64,000 bases of DNA, taken from positions 2,790,001 to 2,854,000 of the forward strand of contig JAOVFP010000018.1 in NCBI GenBank assembly GCA_025738555.1, read 5' to 3'. The notes under the pieces were generated by a model. That model was not told the DNA's origin. It made no database searches and saw only the letters and a list, made by a program, of their open reading frames with translations. Positions 10,756 to 21,000 of this stretch are shown piece after piece. Origin of the DNA: Cyathus striatus. Lineage: Eukaryota > Basidiomycota > Agaricomycetes > Agaricales > Nidulariaceae. The position numbers and the translations under genes are program-made. Every line of letters starts with the position of its first letter. Within the stretch, counting starts at the first letter, position 1.

Positions 10756-11548
10756 CAGTCGAACTTGTCCTAACTCATAACCACAACAAGTCATAACTTG
10801 TACAAACTCATAAGATTTCGAGTCCACCAAATCGGTGGGCGGGAGGATTGGTCAAAAATGTCATAATCCTGTGAAGCGCGATAACTCATAGGTTTGGTGC
10901 AGTTCCAAAACTCATAATAATGTTAAAATAGAAATATATATGTAACAACGCACTCTTTGTGTCTATTTTTTACCAATGGGCTGCGCTGGAATATAGTGAA
11001 TACATTATGAAACATTTCCAAATGTTTTTCAAGTGTTTCTTATAAATTTTCCGACGGAGCTAAGCACGAGTGCAACAATGGGCAGCCATAGCATAGCTAG
11101 AGTTTCAATATTTTAATCCCAGACACACCAGTGACGAAGATATATATCAGGCCATTATGGACATGTGCAATAGAGGAAATACTAGAAGTAAATGGTGGGG
11201 ATGATGATAATATGGAGGAACTTCAAGTTAAACCCACACGATAGGAAGCACTTGAAGTGGCAATTATTCTTGGTAAGTACGTGCCAGATATAAATTATAC
11301 ATATGCACAAAAGTTGGAGAAGGGACTTGCAGTGTTTGGACATCAAACTCGTATTGAACAGCCGCATAGCATGGTTGCCCACCAAGATCACTCAGTTCTT
11401 TTCCCGCGTGTAAGGTGTATTACGTAATACAGCACACTGTCAAAATCGTATTACGTAATATGTGTGTGTGTCGCGACAAGTCATAACCCACGAAAACTCA
11501 TAACTTTTCAGGTCCACCGACCCCTATGAGTTATGACAGATTCGACTG
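10756..11548 (+). mobile_element. Pogo/Tigger-like DNA transposon, internally deleted
   Basis: The element starts CAGTCGAACTTGTCCTAACT and ends with the imperfect complement (AGTTATGACAGATTCGACTG), flanked by TA on both sides (10754-10755, 11549-11550). This is the target choice of the Tc1/mariner superfamily. Subterminal regions are packed with ACTCATAA-type repeats. At the right end two ATTACGTAAT palindromes lie about 30 bases apart (near 11420 and 11451). Unit 1 lacks the element, so it inserted after the duplication or was lost there. The only coding trace is the transposase relic at 11122-11375. Confidence 0.85.
11122..11375 (+). pseudogene. Relic of a CENP-B/Tigger-type DDE transposase C-terminus
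   Basis: One plus-strand frame reads IRPLWTCAIEEILEVNGG, then EELQVKPTR, an in-frame TAG, then EALEVAIILGKYVPDINYT and YAQKLEKGLAVFGHQTR. The pattern PTRxEALxxxxxLxxYxxD followed by AxxLExxLxxFGxQTR is what I recognise from the tail of pogo/CENP-B-like transposases. Only the tail is left and it carries a stop, so it cannot be active. Confidence 0.7.
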
Positions 11549-11550
11549 TA

Positions 11551-11935
11551 CACTTAAATTTTTTGAATTCATCTCGTAGGTAACAGAAAAGGCAGCGCGG
11601 AAGCAAAAGTCGCGGTTTTAATAAACGTGCAATTAGGCTGCCATAGGACTCAAGACCCACTCGGTGAGCGCGCGAAAGCGACTGGTTTGGAGTCGGTGAT
11701 TTAGGCTGCACAATAGTAGCTGGTGGTCCTCTGCAAATATAGGTGGCCGTGTTATCGGAGCTGCAAAGTAGTAAATTAGTATTTGGTGAAAGCCAGGCAT
11801 TTATAGCATTGTCAGAACGCAAGCATCGGCAAAGGTGGTTCATACTATGTATCAAACAGTGTTTTCTATGCATTTTCATTTATACGCTATACAGGGGCGT
11901 CTAAGGAAGATATCACTAAACATGTCTACAACTAT
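11551..11935. other. Block present only in unit 2, unexplained
   Basis: Unit 1 passes directly from a point near 4848 to the sequence that resumes at about 11936 in unit 2. These 385 bases are therefore an insertion in unit 2 or a deletion in unit 1. I saw no open reading frame worth calling, and no clear terminal repeats. Confidence 0.5.
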
Positions 11936-11963
11936 AGATTTATTGCTGGTGTATCAACCGAAT

Positions 11964-12020
11964 TTGGTTTTGGTTTCGGTTTCGGCTTCGGGCTTTGGTT
12001 TCGGTTTCGGTTTCGTTACC
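11964..12020 (+). repeat. GGTTTC hexamer run, longer in unit 2
   Basis: Tandem GGTTTC/GGTTTT/GGCTTC hexamers lie just before the GTTACC.. end of the shared block. The matching place in unit 1 (about 4876-4900) has only about four units. It gives an artificial Lys-Pro/Thr-Glu frame on the minus strand that should not be taken as a gene. Confidence 0.8.
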
Positions 12021-12113
12021 TGCTCCTTTACTAGTCCTCCGTAGGCTGGGCGATTAGGTCGCCCCCGCGCCCCACTGTAGCAACACATTCTGAGTATGTA
12101 AAACGCTGCTGAA

Positions 12114-13234
12114 TTAACTGTTAACATACATGCCATCTGGAAGGTACTGCATCCAACTGTCATCATCATCACTTTCGTCCTCGCTTGAGTAAATGTCTAT
12201 GTGTTCATCCTTTTCTTCCTCTCCTGCAGACTTTGTTGCAACTTCTTCTCCCCCAGAAAGCACTCGTGATGGGCTAAGAAAATATTATGTCACACAATCT
12301 ACGAATCGGCCAGATAACTCACATATCATCGATGTCGCCTTCGACAATCGGGCCATCTTCGTTCATCAAGGAGGGAATTTTATCCTCCTTTGGATTCTCG
12401 GATTCTAAAGGAACATAATCGCACAAGTTGGACGGTACCACCGTCGGTTCTACATGCTCGGCGCATTTTTCCTCGACTCTGGTCTGCGTTCCATTACTGT
12501 CCTTGACCAAATCGGGAGAAACACCGTCCAGTGCATCCATGTTTCCTATTCATAGTGGATAAAACATGAGCGATATTAAATCTCATGACCATGAACAACA
12601 GCACTAACGTGTGAGTCGAAGAAGATGGGGTGTGTAAGTCAATTCTGCGAATTGCCATTCCTAAGAGACTTCATTTATAACAATCGTAAGCACGCGTTTA
12701 TTTTGACATGATAGAAGAAGTTCCGCTCAAACCTCTGTAGTGGGCGGCTGATGTGCGCGCGTAAGGCATTTTTGCACCCCAAGATCACCCAGTGTGTTGT
12801 CCTTTTTAGGACCTTTTCTTCCAGGTTTTCACCGCCGTAGGGGCGATAAAAGATCAATTACATGGCATTGAGTTACGCAAACGGTTAGTTACATACATCT
12901 ATATCATTAGTTGACACCGATCAATGCTTACTTATCGGAACGCGCACGTTCCCCAGCAGATAAGTATAGTGATGTATGCCTCTGAAACTTCAGGCAGTTT
13001 GACGAAATCCACAAGAATATTAATATTTATCGCAGCCAGTTGCAATCGAAGTATCGTTATCTAACGTTGACTGTCCGTGATGGCGAAAGCCGGGAGTAGC
13101 GAGGTGAAGAAATTGACGCACTTAGACTTGATAACCAATCTGATGCCATGAGAAGTTTTACATACTTTAGTTGCAGGAGAAACTGTTATTTCCAAAGAGT
13201 GTACAAAAACGCGCGGAGTCTGCGAGCTGCACAT
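12114..13234 (-). CDS. Gene Y copy 2: unknown multi-exon protein with acidic C-terminus
   Basis: This is the paralogue of 4994-6118, of unknown family. The first exon starts MCSSQTPRVFVHSLEITV at 13234. The final two exons are almost identical to copy 1 (PTVVPSNLCDYVPLESE; stop at 12114). One splice acceptor used in copy 1 near 5892 (TTTGTAG) reads TTGTGG in the matching place here, and the middle part has other differences. Either the gene is spliced differently or this copy is decaying. It ends about 2.2 kb above metacaspase copy 2, because transposon material has expanded the gap. Confidence 0.4.
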
Positions 13235-13293
13235 TTGGGCAATAAAGGGCAGGTTTTGGAGGCTAAGCCTCCTGTGGTAGAGGAAGTCAGCGC

Positions 13294-14640
13294 TTAGTAC
13301 TCAACCTCACTAACAGTTGTAATATCACAATCTGTCATTGAGGTTGGGAACGTACACTAGAGGCGGCACAAGAAGGGAAACAGGCGTAGATGATGTATCG
13401 TGCTTGAAGGTGAGAAATAGGGAGAATCATCCCGAACGATTGTCTGGGACTCGGGTAGACCGTGGTTGGCGGACGACCCACAAGGTCTGGAAAGGAAGGC
13501 TGCGCTAGTGTTGTGCAAATTTGGAGTGAGGGAAATGCCTTCTCTGAATCGACGAGCGGCAGACTCCTGAACCGCTGCTTTTCCTTTTATCGTAGCTGCT
13601 GGCTAGAATTGGGAGCGATGATAACAGAATCACATATGGTAAATGAGACGCAAAAGTACACGAGGACAAAGAACGTATTAGGTTCTGGTTTTTAGAGACG
13701 ACAACGATGAAGAAAAAGCAAAGACTGCAGAGCCACCCGAAGACGATGCAGAAAGAGAGCTGGACTGCTTAGGTTGTAACCTGCATAAGCAATGAAACAA
13801 ATATGAAGCCCCATAGCATTATAGCTTTCGCACATGTCACCCGCCCAATATTGTGAGTGTACATAGCAAATAGCCACGTGTGTAAAGCAAATCTATACTT
13901 GTCGTTCTCAACGAATGTTAAATCCGTTGTGCGCTTTGATCCCGAAAGGCCTTGTGTTGTGAACTTCGACAAGTTTTCTAGTGTGGTATCTAATGCTAAC
14001 GCGAAAGCCCCAGCAGTGACCAGGCTTCCATCACCTACTTTGACTGTGTATATTATGAATGTGCTTCAGCACTTGCAAACGAACTTCACTTACACTGTAT
14101 TGAATTATCGACGAATGACGCATCAGAGATAACAAAGTGATGTGCACCACCGAAAGTACCAGGCTTCTTGTCGGAATTCCCAAGGAAATTATCGCAGCTA
14201 GTTGCAACTGCAATATCATTCACCATTATTTCCCGTTGCGAGGGCGAACGCCTAGAGTAATGAGGCGTGGATACTGAAGTAGAATCCGGGCTGGAGGACC
14301 TATGCCGAGGGCCAGGGGAACTTTCATAGTTTTCAGCAGTGGGAGAGGCTGCTGTGAAGCTTGTCTCCGAAAGGACTTCAGAACTTGATCCTGGTGATTG
14401 AAAGCGTCGGTTATGACGCGCGTGCGGTAGGTCTGAGGCAATCTCTAAACGTGAAGAGCTGCAAGGCCAATAGGAAGATGAACATGCTAACCTAACAGCG
14501 TCCCAGAGTGGCAGGAGTCAAACAAAACCATGAGAGTTGCTCCGTGAGGTAGTGTCTCTACCATAAGTGCATTTAGATTGATGTCCCGAATAGACATCTC
14601 GTCGTTCATAGCGTAAAAGTCTGCATTAAATGAAGAGCGT
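13294..14640 (-). pseudogene. Gene X copy 3: caspase-fragment/membrane-protein chimera
   Basis: This is the best-preserved caspase end of the three X copies. After a TTTAATGCAG acceptor (near 14631) it reads YAMNDEMSIRDINLNALMV, then LPHGATLMVLFDSCHSGTLL (Cys motif 14502-14519). A roughly 59-base intron leads to DLPHARHNRRF, as in the metacaspases. The Ser/Pro linker, TFGGAHHFVISDASF and LVTAGAFALALDTTLENL follow. Farther on, one extra A (CTAAAAACC versus CTAAAACC in copy 2) shifts the frame just before the membrane segment, and the chain ends EVEY. Upstream, at about 14650-14790, a possible exon reads FFISAFSG where metacaspases have FFHYAGHG. If real, the catalytic His is lost. Probably not an active protease. 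Confidence 0.5.
13757..14540 (-). repeat. Partial third copy of the duplication unit
   Basis: Sequence matching the beginning of units 1 and 2 (gene X portion) recurs here and stops near the caspase DSCHSG exon. No metacaspase or gene Y copy follows at higher coordinates, so the array edge lies at roughly 14.5-14.8 kb. Confidence 0.75.
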
Positions 14641-14799
14641 GAAATGGGACATGGGAAGGTGTCTTGATGAAATACGCACACCCGCTGAACGCCGAGATAA
14701 AAAAGATACGGTACCTGCAGTGGTAAGTAGATAGAGAGCTGGAGGTTCGGCGTTGCAGGCAAGCTGAGGAAATTGTTGGGAAATTGGCCATGATGAGGC

Positions 14800-15495
14800 C
14801 TTAAGGCTTGTTCACGTGCTAACTTACGTAGGTGTCGTTAAAAATAATTAATAACGTCATGTAACTGTAAGCCTGTGTAAGTGCTAACTTCAACTATGTA
14901 AGTACATGCAAACAAACAAATGCTGTCCGAGTGCCGCAACCAGGATTTGTTAACCATTGACTTCATAACTCGAGAAGCGCCGACTGCGTCGGCATATACC
15001 TTGCTTGGCCGTTACTTACATGATTACACAATTTACAGGTTATAAAGTACGCAAGACAAGTTATTTTACAATTTTACAAATAATATAGCCATATAGTTGA
15101 ATATTTTTTTTTTTGGTTGGTCAAATAGGAGTGTCGAAAGCCTGTTTACAAGTTGAAGTATAACGATAGTCACAACTTACAGTTTCGTTATTGCATGTTT
15201 TAAGAAACCGTGTGTCGTGTAGAGATCAGCAGTGATCAAGTTACCGTGTACTTATTTCATATGCTGGAAACTCATTCACTTGGTGGGTTTTGAAAAGATT
15301 TCATCAATTGCGGCGTCGGGTTCTACCATCCGTACGTGTTCATCTTAGTACACTCCCTTACACTTCACTTACACATCTACGATTGGCATGATCGTAAGTC
15401 GTCTGCTGTTAGTAGTTACACTTCAGGGAATTTGCCCTTTACCATCTTCCAGCTTGCTCTCACAAAGTGGAAACAGAGCACGACGCAATTGTAAT
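14800..15495. other. Gene-free stretch at the edge of the array
   Basis: AT-rich, with a T10 run near 15107 and no coding signal that I can support. It separates the array from the M3 peptidase relic. Confidence 0.5.
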
Positions 15496-15497
15496 TT

Positions 15498-15680
15498 GTA
15501 GAGCCACTTGCGTTCTATCAGAATATCTCTCCATCGAAGGAACTTTGTGATACATCCAATGAAGCCGAGTCCCTCATACGTCTCAATGTCTACCAGGTGA
15601 AGGCAAATGTTAAGAAGAATATTAAAGAATCCGGACAGTGGGACAAGCTATCTTCCGAGGACCAGAGACTACTTAGTTGA
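15498..15680 (+). pseudogene. Relic of an M3 metallopeptidase (thimet oligopeptidase/saccharolysin type)
   Basis: One frame reads VEPLAFYQNISPSKELCDTS, NEAESLIRLNVYQ, KNIKESGQWDKLSSEDQRLL and then a TGA. The run xPLAxxYQxxSPSKELxDASxEAExL, followed by a lysine-rich helix and SxEEQRL, is the N-terminal pattern of M3A oligopeptidases. A segment usually found between the two helices seems shortened. The zinc-binding HExxH region is absent from the neighbourhood, so this is a fragment and not a gene. Confidence 0.6.
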
Positions 15681-16351
15681 AAATATGGTGTGTGAATATT
15701 GGTCCAATCTGTTGGTTAAACGTCAGTGATGTAGAGTAGATATGTCAATACAAGTACCGTGATAGTTATTTGTAATGGCTTGGACAGGAATTCATTTGGT
15801 ACGGGCTAAGGGTATGGCCAATGGTCTGGTATGGCAGTAATTTCAAAGAGAATGTCCCTTGGTACCTAAAGGTACCCTGAGAAAAATGACAGTCACGTCA
15901 CGCACACGGAAAAAGGCTTCATTTTGGGTCCCAGAAACCTTGCCAAGCAAGGTAATAATGGCTTTCCGCACTCTCCAGGTTTATCTGCGTATAGACACGT
16001 TTGGAATCATCAATCTTAATCATGCTTCAGGATACAGTATGATTCTAGACGTATCATATGGCGCAATCCAACGATGATCTGCGGGAGAAGTATTGATAAC
16101 GAAGAATGCAACCCGGATTTTGCGGAAAATGGGAGTGGAAATCACAGAGCTCACTTCTTTAATACCAGTTAAATCCGCAAATCACAGCATATATGGAAAG
16201 CAAAGAACCAGCCGGATATACAGATAGCTTCATAATACAATTACAACACGATATTTCCATGGTATTCCTAGAATCTATCCAAAGTAAAACTTATAAGTGA
16301 TCATAAACCAATAAGCAAAACATAACGGAGCTTAAGCAAGACTCAAGCCAA

Positions 16352-17431
16352 TCATCGGCACAGCATAGAATGAACAGAAGGAGCAGGAGAGATCTTTCCA
16401 GAACTTGGAGTCACAGGGGTCGCCGTGTTCAAAAAGGATAGTGGACTCTCACTTCCACCTTCCCTCATAAACTGCTCCAAGGTCCCCGACCGTGCAAGGG
16501 AATCAATAGTCGAATTCGAGTCGCGCTTGCAGAGTACTTTTGACAGGGGACTGGGAATGGGCGATTTAGACTGTGCAGTACCGGTGGTAGCCGCTGTATG
16601 CTTGCGAATATATGTGTACAAAGATGCATGTTTCGGAGCTATACATTCCGAAATAACAGGCGAAATTTGGTGATTGTGGCGCTGGAGGCGACTGATCCTA
16701 CGTGTAGGCACATGTGGTGGAGATGATAGCCTGTACTCTACCTCGGTAGTAAATTCACAATCCGCCGTCGCTGATGGGTTGGGAAAGTACGCTGGAGACG
16801 GCAAAGGAAGGGAAACCGGTGTAGATATTGTATCCGCACTGGAGGGAGAGGAAAAGAGGGAGAATCCAAGCGAACGTTTGCCTGTCAGGGTATCGCTGTG
16901 GCTGGCGGGCGACCTGCGGCAGAACCAGTGAAGAAGGCCGCGTTCTCGTTTTTGGTGATCCGGACTGTGGGGAAGCGCTTTTTCAAGATCGCTGACCAGC
17001 GGCGAACACCTCTGCCATTCTGTATCCTTCCCTCGAAGCCGTTTGCTGGAATTGGGAGCAACTATGCCAGGATCACGTATGATAGGCGAGAGGTAGAAGT
17101 ACATGAACATGAAGAATAGGATCACGCTAACAACGATTATGAGTACTGGAAGCAGGAAGTGCTCGTTAGACATAGAGGCTGACAGGTGATAGCCATTCGA
17201 CATACTCGTTGGGAAGGTGAATCTCGCCTGCTCGAATACGCGGTCTCCATCAACCTGTGGCGGTCTCTCGAAGCTGCCAGATGGGAGGTAGTTGGTCATG
17301 GTAGAGGAGGAGGATGGCAAGGGAGAAGATGTCGGGGAGGCAGACATGATGGAGAGGATGAGGGATATGGAGGGGATGCGGGGTATAGCGTACAGCAGCG
17401 GATGTTTGAAGGTATCTTTCCGGGGCAGCAA
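16352..17431 (-). CDS. Single-pass membrane protein with long Ser/Pro-rich tail (parent of the gene X membrane half)
   Basis: One uninterrupted frame of 359 codons. A start at Met-29 (17347, MSASPTSSP) is as likely as the first Met. A Ser/Pro-rich N-terminal part is followed by one strong membrane helix (about residues 92-114, LLPVLIIVVSVILFFMFMY), then IIRDPGIVAPNSSKRLRGKD and a roughly 240-residue tail rich in Ser, Pro and basic residues. The post-helix segment and the motif PSATADCEFTTEVEY are shared with X copies 1-3, which stop at that point. Function unknown. A signalling or adaptor role is only a guess from the architecture. It has no metacaspase next to it. Confidence 0.6.
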   Translation of the reverse strand: MLPRKDTFKHPLLYAIPRIPSISLILSIMSASPTSSPLPSSSSTMTNYLPSGSFERPPQVDGDRVFEQARFTFPTSMSNGYHLSASMSNEHFLLPVLIIVVSVILFFMFMYFYLSPIIRDPGIVAPNSSKRLRGKDTEWQRCSPLVSDLEKALPHSPDHQKRERGLLHWFCRRSPASHSDTLTGKRSLGFSLFSSPSSADTISTPVSLPLPSPAYFPNPSATADCEFTTEVEYRLSSPPHVPTRRISRLQRHNHQISPVISECIAPKHASLYTYIRKHTAATTGTAQSKSPIPSPLSKVLCKRDSNSTIDSLARSGTLEQFMREGGSESPLSFLNTATPVTPSSGKISPAPSVHSMLCR

Positions 17432-17439
17432 GGGCTAGA

Positions 17440-18085
17440 TGCGGTGATATAAGAAAAGGAACGAAGGAAGAAGGGAGAAGCAAGAGAATGCGGCCTGAGC
17501 TACGGATTTCCTATTTCAATTTCAAAAAAAGTCTCGCGGTGGCTGACACTCGTACTTACCGTTCAGAATGCCAACCATGGCTAGCTTCCATAGTCTATGC
17601 TCCATACTATTTTGCGCTCTATACATAATGAAAAGCGGGTTTACCAGTCATGAAGACTGTGCTGGCGAAAACTTGCAGCACGATAGATATGGCGAGGTTG
17701 CCGTTGAGAGTAGCAAGTGGTTTGTCATTTCTAACTTTCTATACGTAAGGCGGAGAGTTAGAAAGTTAAATAGCTTTCAATCAAAACGATGAAGCATACC
17801 AGTAGGTAATGGCCTATAGATATCTTGAAGCGTTGCAGGCTGTACGATACGCGCGCAGTCAATGCGAGGCAAGGTTAATTGAAGCTTGAGCTAAGTTCAA
17901 GTTGACGCGAAGTTCGAACGCTCAGAGTAGCCACGTGACCACGGGGAGTTTCCCCAACAAACTTCTTGCAAATTTCTCCTGATCAGTAGGTGGGACTAAT
18001 GTTTCAAAACTGGATTTATTAAGTATATAGCTTCCAAATCTCCAGTTGACTGTCAGTATCCCCAACAATGCCCATAAACAATATA
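17440..18085. other. Intergenic, 3' side of the glucosyltransferase gene
   Basis: No supported gene. A short inverted repeat (TTTCTAAC and GTTAGAAA) lies near 17730-17768. Confidence 0.5.
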
Positions 18086-18090
18086 AATAA

Positions 18091-21000
18091 CTACAGCTCA
18101 TCGCGCCCCGGGACCTCTTCCGCATTATCATCCACAGCGACCTCCTCGACCTCCGCCGACTCAGACACAGTCGTCGAAGAGGCACCAGCAAGAGCATCCA
18201 CTCCAGCAGTCGCAATCCGAGACTTAATTTTCCCCTCCTCCGCAAGTTTTCTTGTGAAATCTGCAATTTCCGAGTCATATACCTCCCATTCGGGAATTTG
18301 ACGCGCACGCGCCAGTTTGGGCTCTTTCTGTGGAGAAAGTCGAAGACTGAGCTTGTATAAATAAATTGCACTTACAGTAAGCGGGTTTTGGCAAAGATCG
18401 ATTGTCTTTGCGCGGTGGAGGCGGTCCTTACTGCACCATGTTTCACACTGCGACAAGATATTGTTAGACGGAAATGTAAACAGTTTGAAGTAAAAGAACA
18501 TACCCAGAGCCAATCCTCACCCAGAGAGAAGATCGGGACTTCTCGCTGTAAATTGTTAGGCAAATCTTGATCCAGGTTAGCTAGTGAATTGGGATCAGCG
18601 GAAAGCTGCTGGTATTGTCCTCGAAGAATGTCCTGAGAACGATTGTTAGAGCATGCACTTAGAAATCTCTCGTAATGAATATACTACTTACCCCTGCAGC
18701 CATCTGCCTGAACTTCACAAGGTCGACGACGTAAAGTGCACTTCATAAATCATTAGCATCATACCGTAATCATTCGTTGAAGAGTATACCTGATGTGATA
18801 CGGCCTTCCCTTAAGGAATTCCGCCCAATACCCTGTCTTCCAAAACCTGAACCCTTCCATATCCGTATTATCATCTCCCATAGGAGTGTATCCATAAGGT
18901 GCGCCGTGCAAATCGAGGTCAACGAGCTCCTTCAAATCAGCACGAACAATCTGATCCGCATCGACAAATATAACTTTTTCAGGTCCATAGGGAAGAGAAC
19001 GTCAAGGAAAAGGATCTTGTACGCCCAGATAATGCGCTGCTTCTCTGTCTGAGCACGTAGCCACGAGGGCCATTTGTATGTTACCAGCTCGTACTGGAAA
19101 TCGTACTTTTCAGCAAGGTGGGGGATAAATTCCTGGAAGGAAGGTTAGAAAGTCAAAAGCGAAGAAACGAATTGGTTGACAAACAAGGAAAGACGGTGAA
19201 AGGAAGTTCTCAATGAACCAGAACTTGACGCTACTCTTGGTATTGCGCATGACACTGAGAATCATAATGCCTACGAAACGCTAATGAATGAAAAAGGAAA
19301 TTAGTACGTCTAGGCTGCGGGAATATATGGAACAAACCTCGTAAAGTAGACCAGAAGCAACGGTAAAGATGTTAATATCAGCCTGTTGTTTGACAGGAAT
19401 CAACCCAGTCTCCTCCTCCACCGCCTTCTTGCTACCGAACATAGACATAAACTTGGAGGCAAGATCGCCAAAGACACCACCACCTTGTCCCTCCTCCAAC
19501 TCTCCTTGAAGAACGTCCGCAACCTCCATTCCAGGCTTTCTCCTCAAACGAGGATATAACGTCAAACCTTCAAAGCTAGTCACAGTAACCTCGCTCCCGG
19601 CCTCCTGAATCGTTGGACTTTCCCATCCTTCATTGCCCGCGCTCTCCATTTCGTACACCTCCCTTCCTCTGCCCTCGCGAATTTGGAGTTTGAACACGCC
19701 AGGTTTGGCTTTGAATTGCAGGTACCCAAGGTTGGCCATGACGAGAGTGTCGTCGAGCTGCTTGTCGTTGGTTGCGACCAGCTCGAGTTGCACACCACGA
19801 GGAGCGGAATTGGCAGGAGTTTCGCGTGCGTGACCATCGACCACAATATAATCCAGCTCGAAAATAGCGTCAACGCTCTTATCACCAGGGGACAAGTGTC
19901 CCAACTGGATGTTATCCAAATCGTATAACGCTTCTCTGGGACGAACCAACCAGGACGAAGGAACGTCCATGGCAAGCGTATATATCGGGTCCACGGGCAG
20001 ACCTTCGAATGCAGCCAAAGCTGAAACTTCATGGCTACAAAAAATTATCAACAACCTTGCAGTGGGTGGAAACGTTATCTTTACCCTGACTTATCGAACA
20101 CCAATGAAGGGTGGATATTGTATCGATAGAAGCGCTTCAATGGAATCTGTAACTAACTATTCAGAAAAACATGTATGAAATTACTGAGCACCACCCACCT
20201 CACTATACCGAGCGGGGTTGAGATGAATTTCGATGTAAGTATCAGGGATATTAGAGAGCCATTGAAGAATGCTCGACCACTTCTGCGCAATCTCGCTCAA
20301 AGGATCAAGCAACACAACAATATGATACAGAGCAGTCGAGCTATCACCCAACTCATAAGACCTACAACCCCAATCAACATCTGCAATACCCAAAGATATA
20401 AATCGACACGCACGTATATTTCGCCTCAAGCAACTTATAATTTGTCATACGAGGTTTTTGAGGTGCATCAAATAGACCAATTTCACTAGGATCAGGTTGT
20501 TGCATAGACGAAATGATCGACGAAGACATGGAAGTAAGTTCGGCGAACGCAGTCCTGTTAGCGGAATCAACAGCAGAAAGTAACTTCTTCAACGCCAGAA
20601 CAACAGGCTCAGTCCTCTTTCTGAACTCGTAGTCCTCCAAAGCCTTGAAATCAGCAGCTCTGAAACCACCTTCTTCGATGGGCCCGACGACCTACGTAAC
20701 GAAATCAGTGGGACCTCCTAGCAAACATACGAAGATACTCACTCGTCCGTTAACAACCAAAGCAACCTGCCCAGCCTCCACCTTCACTTCTCTCAAAAGA
20801 AGCCTACAGGCTTTGACATAGGCATCGTAATTGCCCTCGGCGAATTCCTTCGGCTGCACACCACCAGTAAGCTGAAGGTACGCTTCCTGCTCCGACAGAG
20901 CTGCTTGACTTCCATCTCCTTGCGGCGAATCCAGGTTCAAGGCGCGAAGAATAGTCTTAGGGTCAGCTTTGCCCAAGAGACCCTGCGAGATAAGGTGTCC

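Larger units (their letters stand above)
6626..13756 (-). repeat. Tandem duplication unit 2
   Basis: This is the second copy of the X - metacaspase - Y module, directly abutting unit 1. Unlike unit 1 it has no insertion in the gene X intron. It carries the pogo/Tigger-like element at 10756-11548 and a longer GGTTTC hexamer run near 11964-12020. Its palindromic element (10271-10514) has a longer centre than the one in unit 1. Confidence 0.85.

Noticed and set aside
10780..11520. ACTCATAA repeats considered as a CRISPR-like array
   Set aside because: Spacing is irregular, orientation mixed, and the repeats sit at the ends of a TA-flanked transposon in a eukaryotic genome.
11954..12172. Lys-Pro/Thr-Glu repeat protein on the minus strand
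   Set aside because: It is the translation of the GGTTTC hexamer repeat and is not conserved in unit 1.
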